Source of the DNA: Oscillospiraceae bacterium
Lineage (GTDB): Bacteria; Bacillota; Clostridia; Oscillospirales; Acutalibacteraceae
Direction: 5' to 3'
Assembly: GCA_029013165.1 (NCBI GenBank)
Contig: JAQXMV010000192.1
Location: 1 to 8,678, forward strand
DNA: 8,678 nt
Under the pieces are notes generated by a model. It was given only the letters and a program-made list of their open reading frames with translations, had not been told where the DNA came from and did no database searches. Shown one piece after another: positions 1 to 4,935 of the stretch; within the stretch, counting starts at the first letter, position 1; each line of letters opens with the position of its first letter. The position numbers were made by a program, and so were the translations under genes.

Positions 1-98
1 ATTGAAAAGCATTAACGGATAAAAATTAAAATATGAAAGAACAAAAGTTTCGCTGGGGTCTTTTTAAAGTCTTGCGGGGTTAAGTGGCAGAGCCCCTG

Positions 99-118
99 TC
101 GCTGTCTGCAGACAGCGA
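99..118. repeat. 20-nt perfect palindrome with GTCTGCAGAC core
   Basis: The left half TCGCTGTCTG is followed directly by its exact reverse complement CAGACAGCGA, with no spacer. The lack of a loop and of a following T-run argues against a terminator, and the shape suits a dimeric protein-binding site or a repeat element. The central ten bases GTCTGCAGAC recur in the perfect palindrome at 4337-4354. The palindrome itself is directly visible; its role is inference. Confidence 0.6.
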
Positions 119-189
119 AATCCCCATAACGCAAAAACAAATCTGCGCTAAATAATGAGAGAGAAAACTTTAACAAGCGCAGAAAGGGA

Positions 190-224
190 GGTTCCATAAA
201 AATGCGGGCCATTTTTATAGAACC
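190..224. repeat. Long hairpin (14 bp, one mismatch)
   Basis: The arm GGTTC-c-ATAAAAATG pairs with CATTTTTAT-a-GAACC around a five-base CGGGC loop. That gives 14 base pairs interrupted by one C/A mismatch. On the plus strand the hairpin buries the end of an AGGGAGG Shine-Dalgarno-like run (185-191) and an ATG at 202, so it could mask the start of a tiny ORF. No T-run follows on either strand, so it is not an intrinsic terminator. Confidence 0.5.
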
Positions 225-252
225 GTGGGAAAGACAGATACAAAAATCATAA
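202..252 (+). CDS. Candidate 16-codon small ORF (speculative)
   Basis: An ATG at 202 opens a 16-residue reading frame, MRAIFIEPWERQIQKS, ending in TAA at 250-252. A good Shine-Dalgarno-like AGGGAGG lies at 185-191, a slightly long 10 nt upstream. The start codon sits inside the hairpin at 190-224, and a plus-strand terminator follows at 275-301. That is the order expected of a small transcript: ribosome site, short peptide, terminator. No plus-strand gene follows for about 2.4 kb, so it is not a leader peptide for a neighbour. I recognise no family. An ORF this short arises easily by chance, and confidence is low. Confidence 0.15.
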   Translation: MRAIFIEPWERQIQKS

Positions 253-274
253 AAGACGGATTTGATCGTTTTGG

Positions 275-301
275 CGGCGCTGCGCAGATAGCGCCGTTTT
301 T
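275..301 (+). terminator. Plus-strand intrinsic terminator
   Basis: The stem CGGCGCT (275-281) pairs with AGCGCCG (290-296) around an eight-base loop and is followed by five T residues (297-301). On the minus strand the same hairpin is followed by CCAAAACG, so it cannot serve as a good terminator for the DUF421-DUF4363 operon. It therefore implies plus-strand transcription entering from the left, either from a gene outside the window or from a small RNA inside 1-274. Confidence 0.6.
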
Positions 302-321
302 GTGCGCTCAATGCGAAATCA

Positions 322-678
322 TCACACTTTCTCCTGAATCTCCAGCAGCATTTGCCGCGCGGCTCTGGTCAGAGAGAGGATGTTCTCTTTCCCGGCGCCT
401 TTGACAGCGGATTTCAGAAGAGCAAGACAACGGTCGGCGTCTTGGGTTTCCCGTTCTCCCAGCAGAAGCATAAAAAATATCGCTCGGCTTTCCCACTTCT
501 CCGTGAGGGTTCTCACCGCTTCTTCTGCCTGCGGATAGTTTTCATGGGAAACAGACTGATATATTTCGTCGAGCCGTTTCATGCATATATCGCAGGTGCT
601 TTTGATCTGACAAGAGGAATAGAGCATAGCGGCGCAGAAAACCACAAGAATGCCTGCAGACAGGATAATACGCTTCAT
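322..678 (-). CDS. DUF4363 family small membrane-anchored protein
   Basis: This is a 118-residue protein of unknown biochemical function. Residues 4-21 form one hydrophobic segment after a KR start, which suggests a signal anchor or signal peptide. C23 follows it, but the preceding LYSS is not a classical lipobox. The rest is predicted mainly helical, with a DUF4363-like pattern: a KRLDEIYQSV helix, a central EKWESRA...LLL segment, then E(75)-R-E-T-Q-D-A with repeated leucine spacing. The ATG start overlaps the stop of the DUF421 gene upstream in the ATGA arrangement (4 nt), which implies translational coupling. DUF4363 genes are known to sit next to DUF421 genes in clostridia and bacilli, and that context strengthens the call. 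The C-terminal part probably lies outside the membrane. Confidence 0.75.
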   Translation of the reverse strand: MKRIILSAGILVVFCAAMLYSSCQIKSTCDICMKRLDEIYQSVSHENYPQAEEAVRTLTEKWESRAIFFMLLLGERETQDADRCLALLKSAVKGAGKENILSLTRAARQMLLEIQEKV

Positions 679-1349
679 TTCTTTCTCTCTTTCACGGCAC
701 AGTATATGTTCCCGGAGCTGTCGGCGGTCATCAGCAGAATGTCCTCTTGTTTCAGGCCGCGCTTTTTCAGTTCCTTGTCCAGCTTTTCCTGTGTCATGCC
801 GCAGAGCGCGAACTCCCGTTCCACGGTTTTTCCGTCACAGATCACAAGACAGGGAATGCTGTCTCCTTGGGTTTTCAGATCCAATTCCGAGGCAGTCGGC
901 GGCCGCTGGGCGTTTTTCAGCTGCACACTGATGGCACCGTTGGTTTCCACATAGGCGTAGCTGACATCGGCAATGTTAAAGACATCTTTCAGCCGCAGAG
1001 CCTCCAGGAGATCATCGGCACTGAACCGGATCTGTTTGAGATTTTTCTGCTGGATCTTGCCGTCCTTGATCACAAGAACGCTGTGTCCCTGCAGCATGGT
1101 GCGGTAGCCTCTCACCGTCATGCTCAGGTGGGAGGAAAGCAGCTCCAGCGCCGCAAAAAGAAAGACGAGAGCAAGACTCGGCAGGATCGGTATGCCCTCA
1201 TCCTCCAGAGGAATGGCCGCAACCTCGGAAAGAATGATGGTCACCACCAGTTCGCCGGGCTGAAGCTCGCCGATTTGCCTCTTTCCCATGATTCTGACGG
1301 CGAAGATAACGGCGGCATACACAATGAGCCCTCTGAGCATTAGTTTCAC
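675..1349 (-). CDS. DUF421 (YetF-like) membrane protein
   Basis: This 224-residue protein belongs to the DUF421/YetF family, close to the usual length of about 220-240 residues. The N-terminus has roughly three membrane segments (about 5-21, 32-47 and 54-76). Between the first two is the family motif GKRQIGELQPGELVVTIILSE (residues 22-42), followed by AAIPLED. The C-terminal soluble part (about 80-224) contains the typical VLVIKDGKI strand region (91-99) and an NGAISV segment (137-142). I place the start at a GTG at 1347-1349 because GGAGGTGA (1355-1362) lies 5 nt upstream. An in-frame GTG at 1379 would add ten residues but lacks a ribosome site. The family occurs in spore-forming and other Firmicutes membranes; its exact role is not established here. 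It overlaps the following DUF4363 gene by 4 nt. Confidence 0.88.
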   Translation of the reverse strand: MKLMLRGLIVYAAVIFAVRIMGKRQIGELQPGELVVTIILSEVAAIPLEDEGIPILPSLALVFLFAALELLSSHLSMTVRGYRTMLQGHSVLVIKDGKIQQKNLKQIRFSADDLLEALRLKDVFNIADVSYAYVETNGAISVQLKNAQRPPTASELDLKTQGDSIPCLVICDGKTVEREFALCGMTQEKLDKELKKRGLKQEDILLMTADSSGNIYCAVKERKK

Positions 1350-1354
1350 AGCAA

Positions 1355-1362
1355 TCACCTCC
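1355..1362 (-). promoter_or_regulatory. Ribosome binding site deciding the DUF421 start
   Basis: On the minus strand this reads GGAGGTGA, a near-perfect anti-16S match, 5 nt before the GTG at 1347-1349. It supports that codon over the upstream in-frame GTG at 1379. Confidence 0.75.
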
Positions 1363-1375
1363 GGGAAGAGTATTG

Positions 1376-1387
1376 TCACCGCGGTGA
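1376..1387. repeat. 12-bp perfect palindrome upstream of the DUF421 gene
   Basis: TCACCGCGGTGA is its own reverse complement. It lies 27 nt before the chosen DUF421 start, between that gene and the azlD terminator, where an operator could sit. No convincing promoter hexamers were found next to it, and a 12-bp palindrome may be chance. Confidence 0.3.
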
Positions 1388-1418
1388 TGATTTATGATTT
1401 CATAGGCGCCTTGCGCCG

Positions 1419-1451
1419 AAAAAAGCCCGGAGCGCATGATCGCGCCCGGGC
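1419..1451 (-). terminator. Strong intrinsic terminator of azlCD
   Basis: On the minus strand GCCCGG-GCGC pairs with GCGC-T-CCGGGC around a GATCAT loop, with one bulged T, and is followed at once by six T residues (1424-1419). It begins 22 nt after the azlD stop. Read on the plus strand, the same stem is followed after a CAATA gap by TTTTTT (1456-1461), so it may also stop plus-strand transcription weakly. It separates azlCD from the DUF421-DUF4363 genes, which then need their own promoter or read-through. Confidence 0.85.
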
Positions 1452-1473
1452 AATATTTTTTATTATGGGGAAA

Positions 1474-1800
1474 CTAAAACACAAACTGTACCAGCAGCAT
1501 ATAGCTGATCGTGCCCACGGAAATGGAAAGGAGCATTTGCTTTTTCCATAGCTGCAGGGCGCCGGTAATGACAATGGCAATGAGCTCCGGAATGCCGTGA
1601 CTGCCGGAAAAAACGCTGACATTTTTCAGACAGTATATGATCAGCAGACCGAAAACCGCACCGGGAAGAACCTTGCCGAGATACTGAATAAATTTCGGCG
1701 TCGGCTTGTTGTCAGGGAAGATGACAAAGGGGAGAAAACGCATGATGAGCGTGGCGAGAATGATCACGGCCACGGTGATGAGCTGCTCACGGAAGGTCAT
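1474..1800 (-). CDS. azlD: Branched-chain amino acid exporter small subunit AzlD
   Basis: AzlD is the small partner of AzlC, and together they export branched-chain amino acids or their analogues across the cytoplasmic membrane. The protein is 108 residues from the ATG at 1798-1800, normal for the family, with about four membrane segments (7-27, 44-60, 69-86 and 90-106). Visible family features are MRFLPF (20-25) at the end of the first segment and LGKVLPGAVFGLLI (41-54). The gene overlaps azlC by 14 nt, so translation is probably coupled. An in-frame GTG at 1809 would add three residues and has an AGGA about 7 nt upstream. The ATG has AGGTG 6 nt upstream, and the choice between them is uncertain. 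A strong terminator follows. Confidence 0.88.
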   Translation of the reverse strand: MTFREQLITVAVIILATLIMRFLPFVIFPDNKPTPKFIQYLGKVLPGAVFGLLIIYCLKNVSVFSGSHGIPELIAIVITGALQLWKKQMLLSISVGTISYMLLVQFVF

Positions 1801-2536
1801 TTTCAGCACCTGCCTTTCCTTCCAAATAGTTTCTTGACAGCGTCAGGGCGGCAAAGATGCCGAGCATGGCCGGAATGATAAAATTATCCGCGCCGAAAAT
1901 CAGCAGACTGACGAGGGATATGCCAAGGCCGAAAAGAGAACTGAGATGACTTTTGTCCTTTTGCCACTGATTGATGAAAATAACCACGAACATAGAGGTC
2001 ATAACGAACTCGATTCCCTCGGTGCTGAACTTGATCAGGGTGCCGAAAACGGCACCGAGGGTGGAGCCGAGAATCCAGTAAATATGATCAAAAAGAGTCA
2101 CAAAAAACATGAACCAGCCCCGGTCCACATCTCCCGGCGGTTCGGCGGAGTAATTGATGGAAAAGGTCTCGTCGACCATGCCGAAAATCATATAAATCTT
2201 TTTCAGTCCCAGGTTTTTGTATTTCTCCAGCATGGACAGGCCGTAAAAAATATGCCTTGCACACAGCACAAAGGTGATGATAAAGGCATTGAGAGGATCA
2301 AAGGCGCTGGTCAGCAGACTCACGGCGACAATCTGTGTGGAGCCGCCGAAAACAAAAACACACATCAGGAAAGTAAACAGGGGGCTGAAACCGTTTACAC
2401 TCATGCAGATTCCGTAGGTCAGCCCTAAAAAGCCGTAACCGGCAAGGATCGGCAGACTGTGAGGGAAAGCCACATAGGCGGCTCGCTTCAGGACTTTCCG
2501 TTTGTCTTTACTGAATTTCTCTTTCAACGCCGTCAC
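1787..2536 (-). CDS. azlC: Branched-chain amino acid exporter large subunit AzlC
   Basis: AzlC is the large membrane subunit of the AzlCD exporter of branched-chain amino acids, named from the B. subtilis 4-azaleucine resistance locus. The protein is 249 residues, typical for the family. Hallmarks are VFGGSTQ (62-68), the ARHIFYG motif (93-99) and VDETF (121-125), within a run of about six to seven hydrophobic segments. I prefer the GTG at 2534-2536 as start because AGGAGGG (2544-2550) is then 7 nt upstream. The GTG two codons earlier leaves only 1 nt. A TATAAT lies at 2569-2574 on the minus strand, giving a short leader. The gene is divergent from putP and is followed by azlD with a 14-nt overlap. 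No regulator gene such as azlB is present in the window. Confidence 0.9.
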   Translation of the reverse strand: MTALKEKFSKDKRKVLKRAAYVAFPHSLPILAGYGFLGLTYGICMSVNGFSPLFTFLMCVFVFGGSTQIVAVSLLTSAFDPLNAFIITFVLCARHIFYGLSMLEKYKNLGLKKIYMIFGMVDETFSINYSAEPPGDVDRGWFMFFVTLFDHIYWILGSTLGAVFGTLIKFSTEGIEFVMTSMFVVIFINQWQKDKSHLSSLFGLGISLVSLLIFGADNFIIPAMLGIFAALTLSRNYLEGKAGAENDLP

Positions 2537-2568
2537 GGTCACACCCTCCTTTTCCGGTGATCTCTGAC

Positions 2569-2574
2569 ATTATA
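2569..2574 (-). promoter_or_regulatory. Probable -10 element for azlCD
   Basis: On the minus strand this is a perfect TATAAT, which would place the transcript start about 26 nt before the azlC start codon. No good -35 hexamer is found at 16-18 nt; the nearest sequences are AT-rich. The promoter may be weak or activator-dependent. Confidence 0.4.
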
Positions 2575-2665
2575 GACCCGTCTCTGAAATATATATTGAA
2601 AATTCAGAACAAAGTCTCTTTTTCCCTTTTTTTTGGCATATTTTTAATTTCAATCAATTTACTGC

Positions 2666-2694
2666 TTTACAAAAGTAAAATATTCATGTATAAT
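2666..2694 (+). promoter_or_regulatory. Sigma-A-type promoter of putP
   Basis: TTTACA (2666-2671) and TATAAT (2689-2694) are separated by exactly 17 nt, matching the housekeeping consensus at 11 of 12 positions. The A/T-rich tract just upstream (about 2630-2660) resembles an UP element. Transcription should start near 2701, giving a leader of about 27 nt. This places the promoter inside the longest open frame and confirms that the real putP start is downstream, at 2728. Confidence 0.85.
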
Positions 2695-2727
2695 AGTACT
2701 CTATTTCAAAGAAGAGGAGTAAATTCA

Positions 2728-4326
2728 ATGGATTCTTCAACATTAAAAATCTTTCTGGCCATGGCCGGCTATATGCTGATCGTCATCGGCATCGGTCTTT
2801 TCTATGCCAAAAGATCCAACAAAAGCACCGAGGATTATTTCATCGGTGGCCGTTCTCTGGGCCCCTGGGTCGCAGCCATGAGTGCCGAAGCCTCCGACAT
2901 GAGTGGCTGGCTGCTGATGGGTCTGCCCGGTGTAGCCTATTGGTGCGGCATCGCTGACGCTGCCTGGACGGCGATCGGTCTTGCTGTGGGTACTTACATA
3001 AACTGGCTCATTGTCGCCAAGCGACTGAGAAAGTATTCCACCGTCGCCGGAAATGCCATTACCATTCCGGAGTTTTTCAGCAACCGTTATCATGAGAAAA
3101 AGAACATCATCATGACCCTTTCGGCTGTTTTCATTCTGATTTTCTTCACGGTTTATGCTTCCAGCTGCTTCGTGACCTGCGGTAAGCTTTTCAGCACCCT
3201 GTTCGGTTATTCCTATCATTCCATGCTGATTGTCGGCGCTGTCTTTGTGGTGGTTTATACCTTCCTCGGCGGTTTCCTTGCCGAGAGCGCTTCGGACTTC
3301 ATGCAGGCGGTGGTCATGATCTTTGCTCTGGTGGCCATTCTTGTCACCGGAACGATCAATGCCGGCGGTATTTCTGCTGTCATTGAGAATGCCAAGGCCA
3401 TTCCCGGTTATCTTTCCCTGACCAGCATCGCCACGCCCATCACTGACGCCGCCGGAGTTCAGCAGGTGGTCAACGGTGTGCCTCAGTTCGGCGAAGCCTC
3501 CAAATACGGTCTGCTTACCATTCTGTCGACGCTCTCATGGGGTCTCGGCTATTTCGGCGTACCCCAGGTACTGCTTCGCTTTATGGCGATACGTAAGGTT
3601 GACGAGCTGAAAAAATCCCGCCGCATTGCGACGGTTTGGGTTGTTATTTCTCTCTTTGCCGCTGTGGCCATCGGCGTCATCGGCAGAACCATCTTCCCGG
3701 CAGAAGCCAATCTTCTCACCAGCGGCGGCGCCGAAAGTATCTTCATCAACCTTTCGGAGCATCTGCTCCCGGCTATTCTCGCCGGCGTTGTCATGGCAGG
3801 TATTCTTGCCGCCACCATCAGTTCTTCGGACTCTTATCTGCTCATTGCCTCATCGGCATTCGCCAAAAACATTTATGAGAAGTCATCTTCCGTTGCCAAG
3901 GTTCATGACAAGATCTTCCATAAGTCCATGGACGACAAGTCGGTTATGCTGGTGTCCAGAATGGCTCTGATTCTGATTTCTCTCCTCGGTGTTGTGATTG
4001 CCTGGGACGAGGACAGCGTCATTTTCGATATCGTCTCCTTTGCCTGGTCCGGATTCGGCGCCACCTTCGGCCCGATCATGCTCTTCTCTCTTTTCTGGAA
4101 GAGAACGACCTATCCCGGTGCCATTGCCGGTATGGTCTCAGGTGCAGCGACGGTATTCATCTGGAAGCTGGCTCTCAAGCCTCTCGGCGGCGTCTTTGCC
4201 ATCTATGAGCTGCTGCCGGCCTTCCTGGTTTCCTGTCTGTTCATTGTTGTGGTATCCCTGCTGACCAAGAAACCCTCACAGGAGATCTGCGACGAGTTCG
4301 ACAAGGCCAAGGCTTTCGAGGATTGA
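2728..4326 (+). CDS. putP: Sodium/proline symporter PutP
   Basis: PutP is a sodium:solute symporter (SSS family, LeuT fold) that brings proline into the cell with Na+. The protein is 532 residues with about 13 membrane segments. The signature EASDMSGWLLMGLPG (54-68) is the proline-symporter form of TM2, and D57 corresponds to the Na+-related D55 of E. coli PutP. YTFLGGFLAESASDFMQAVVM (177-197) and LLRFMA (282-287) are also typical. ISSSDSYLL (364-372) matches the Na2-site helix, with S365 and S366 at the positions of E. coli S340 and T341, a conservative T-to-S change. The start at 2728 has AGAGGAG 8 nt upstream and lies just after a consensus promoter. The frame is open further upstream to 2557, but that part would be untranscribed. 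The gene seems monocistronic. The family also includes pantothenate and other carriers, but the TM2 motif favours proline. Confidence 0.92.
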   Translation: MDSSTLKIFLAMAGYMLIVIGIGLFYAKRSNKSTEDYFIGGRSLGPWVAAMSAEASDMSGWLLMGLPGVAYWCGIADAAWTAIGLAVGTYINWLIVAKRLRKYSTVAGNAITIPEFFSNRYHEKKNIIMTLSAVFILIFFTVYASSCFVTCGKLFSTLFGYSYHSMLIVGAVFVVVYTFLGGFLAESASDFMQAVVMIFALVAILVTGTINAGGISAVIENAKAIPGYLSLTSIATPITDAAGVQQVVNGVPQFGEASKYGLLTILSTLSWGLGYFGVPQVLLRFMAIRKVDELKKSRRIATVWVVISLFAAVAIGVIGRTIFPAEANLLTSGGAESIFINLSEHLLPAILAGVVMAGILAATISSSDSYLLIASSAFAKNIYEKSSSVAKVHDKIFHKSMDDKSVMLVSRMALILISLLGVVIAWDEDSVIFDIVSFAWSGFGATFGPIMLFSLFWKRTTYPGAIAGMVSGAATVFIWKLALKPLGGVFAIYELLPAFLVSCLFIVVVSLLTKKPSQEICDEFDKAKAFED

Positions 4327-4336
4327 TTCTTTTATT

Positions 4337-4354
4337 GGCAGTCTGCAGACTGCC
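4337..4354. repeat. 18-nt perfect palindrome with GTCTGCAGAC core
   Basis: GGCAGTCTG is followed directly by CAGACTGCC with no spacer, 10 nt after the putP stop. An A-rich tract follows (GAGAAAAAAC) instead of T residues, so it is a poor terminator on the plus strand. The central ten bases are identical to the core of the palindrome at 99-118. A further half-site, ACAGTCTG, lies at 4490-4497 just ahead of the tRNA promoter. Confidence 0.55.
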
Positions 4355-4379
4355 GAGAAAAAACAGCAAGCATAGAAAC

Positions 4380-4414
4380 TTTCAGCTCCATGGTTCGATA
4401 CCATGGAGTTGAAA
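4380..4414 (+). terminator. Long hairpin after putP, possible terminator
   Basis: TTTCAGCTCCATGG pairs with CCATGGAGTTGAAA around a seven-base loop, giving a 14-bp stem with a single G-T wobble. It starts 53 nt after putP. The following sequence TGCTTTTG contains only a short T stretch, so terminator efficiency is doubtful. A second small hairpin (TGCTT/AAGCA, 4415-4428) follows at once. This is the best candidate for the putP transcript end, but it could equally be an RNA-stabilising or protein-binding element. Confidence 0.4.
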
Positions 4415-4502
4415 TGCTTTTGAAAGCAGATACTTAATTATAGATTTTTTTCAGATAGACCATCACTATGCGCTCGGGCGCATTTATCGACAGTCTGGGT
4501 TC

Positions 4503-4530
4503 TTGACAAAATGACGGTTTGTGATATAAT
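4503..4530 (+). promoter_or_regulatory. Consensus promoter of tRNA-Leu
   Basis: A perfect TTGACA (4503-4508) and a perfect TATAAT (4525-4530) are separated by 16 nt. The transcript would start about 5 nt ahead of the mature tRNA at 4542. The strength of the match is as expected for a single stable-RNA gene. Confidence 0.88.
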
Positions 4531-4541
4531 GATTCCAATAT

Positions 4542-4626
4542 GCGGGCATGGTGAAATTGGCATACACGCAAGATTTAGGTTCTTGTGCTGAAAAGCGTGC
4601 AGGTTCGACCCCTGTTGCCCGCACCA
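4542..4626 (+). tRNA. tRNA-Leu (anticodon UAG)
   Basis: This is an 85-nt class II tRNA. The acceptor arm GCGGGCA pairs with TGCCCGC, followed by discriminator A and an encoded CCA (4624-4626). The anticodon stem CAAGA/TCTTG encloses the loop TTTAGGT, so the anticodon is TAG at 4576-4578, which decodes CUN leucine codons. A long variable arm (about TGCTGAAAAGCGT) marks it as leucine-type. The T-arm GCAGG-TTCGACC-CCTGT is canonical. The gene has its own promoter and terminator and stands alone between putP and the GPH operon. Confidence 0.95.
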
Positions 4627-4628
4627 AA

Positions 4629-4663
4629 AAGAAAAGCCGCACGAAAGTGTGGCTTTTCTTTTT
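4629..4663 (+). terminator. Intrinsic terminator of tRNA-Leu
   Basis: AAGAAAAGCCGCAC pairs with GTGTGGCTTTTCTT through a GAAA tetraloop, with one G-T wobble, and is followed by a T-run ending at 4663. It starts within a few bases of the encoded CCA, as is usual for single tRNA genes. Confidence 0.9.
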
Positions 4664-4704
4664 CATTTATTCATTATTCAGTATTCATCATTCATTATTC
4701 ATTA
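4662..4704. repeat. Heptamer tandem repeat (TTCATTA)x6, degenerate
   Basis: Six consecutive units read TTCATTTA, TTCATTA, TTCAGTA, TTCATCA, TTCATTA, TTCATTA: a 7-bp period with one 8-nt unit and two point variants. It starts in the T-run of the tRNA terminator. No coding role is apparent. Short tandem heptamers of this kind mutate by slippage and often vary in copy number between strains. Confidence 0.75.
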
Positions 4705-4775
4705 CTGCCTGCGACTTTTCCGGATAAGAGTGAAGAGAGAAAAGAAGAGGTGGCTTTGCAAGCAAAACATTATAA

Positions 4776-4806
4776 ACTCGCACTTTCGTGTGGAGTTCGA
4801 CACTCC
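4776..4806 (+). other. Two mutually exclusive small hairpins before a terminator
   Basis: ACTC-GCAC (4776-4783) can pair with GTGT-g-GAGT (4788-4796). The same GAGT can instead join GGAGT/ACTCC (4792-4796 with 4802-4806). The second form also reads as a tRNA T-arm mimic, with stem GGAG/CTCC and loop TTCGACA. A third pairing, GTTCG/CGAAC (4795-4799 with 4806-4810), would take bases from the 5' arm of the terminator at 4807-4836. This arrangement resembles an attenuator, but no upstream promoter is evident and no riboswitch class is recognised. Confidence 0.25.
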
Positions 4807-4836
4807 GAACCGTTCACTCATGTGGGCGGTTTTGTT
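4807..4836 (+). terminator. Orphan intrinsic terminator upstream of the GPH operon
   Basis: AACCGTTCAC (4808-4817) pairs with GTGGGCGGTT (4822-4831) around a TCAT loop, giving 10 pairs with two T-G wobbles, and is followed by TTGTT. It lies about 100 nt before the GPH start codon and upstream of that gene's promoter. It has no obvious gene of its own, so it either backs up the tRNA terminator, ends an unrecognised small RNA, or is part of a leader. Confidence 0.55.
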
Positions 4837-4894
4837 CCTTTCACCCCATTTTCCGACAAATTTCAGTTTATCTCTGTTCAAACAATGACAGATA

Positions 4895-4903
4895 TGATAT
4901 AAT
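4895..4903 (+). promoter_or_regulatory. Extended -10 promoter of the GPH-ABC operon
   Basis: TGATATAAT is a perfect extended -10 (TG-N-TATAAT). The -35 region is poor; the best hexamer is TTCAAA at 4877-4882 with a 15-nt spacer, which fits an extended -10 promoter. Transcription would begin near 4910, with AAGGAG at 4922-4927 and the start codon at 4936. It should drive the GPH, ATPase and exporter genes together. Confidence 0.65.
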
Positions 4904-4935
4904 GAAAAATATACTGATATCAAGGAGATGCTTTT

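Larger units (their letters stand above)
1..321. other. Structured intergenic region, no convincing gene
   Basis: I see no credible protein gene in this 321-nt stretch. It is AT-rich at its left edge and contains, in order, a short GGGG/CCCC stem (76-81 with 91-96), a 20-nt perfect palindrome (99-118), a long hairpin (190-224) and a plus-strand terminator (275-301). The minus-strand reading frame that covers most of it runs straight through all these inverted repeats and has no family resemblance, so I treat it as chance. The stretch lies downstream of the minus-strand DUF421-DUF4363 operon. It may be the 3' region of a plus-strand gene lying off the left edge, an RNA gene, or a dispersed intergenic repeat. 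Confidence 0.5.

Noticed and set aside
12..311. Minus-strand 99-codon open frame at the left edge
   Set aside because: It runs through a 20-nt palindrome, a long hairpin and a terminator, has no ribosome site of note and no recognisable family features.
352..2428. Plus-strand open frames across the DUF421 and azlCD region
   Set aside because: They are antisense to genes with clear family motifs, and none has a supporting ribosome site or domain.
2557..2727. 57-codon N-terminal extension of putP
   Set aside because: It contains the consensus putP promoter; the ATG at 2728 has a strong ribosome site and the family's usual N-terminus.
4468..4483. ATGCGC/GCGCAT hairpin before the tRNA promoter as the putP terminator
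   Set aside because: Only a 6-bp stem followed by TTATCGAC, too weak a T-run, and about 140 nt after the gene.
4662..4704. CRISPR array
   Set aside because: The units are contiguous heptamers without spacers, and no cas gene is present.
4740..4840. T-box riboswitch ahead of the GPH operon
   Set aside because: The T-box antiterminator consensus (GGTGG-N-ACCGCG type) and the stem I specifier features are absent; only the T-arm-like loop is suggestive.
4750..4902. 50-codon GTG-started frame (begins VALQAKHYKL) between the tRNA and the GPH gene
   Set aside because: The purine-rich AGAAGAGG abuts the GTG with no spacing, the frame crosses the terminator hairpin and ends in the -10 box of the GPH promoter; it may be a degraded or repeat-derived frame, but I cannot support it as a gene.
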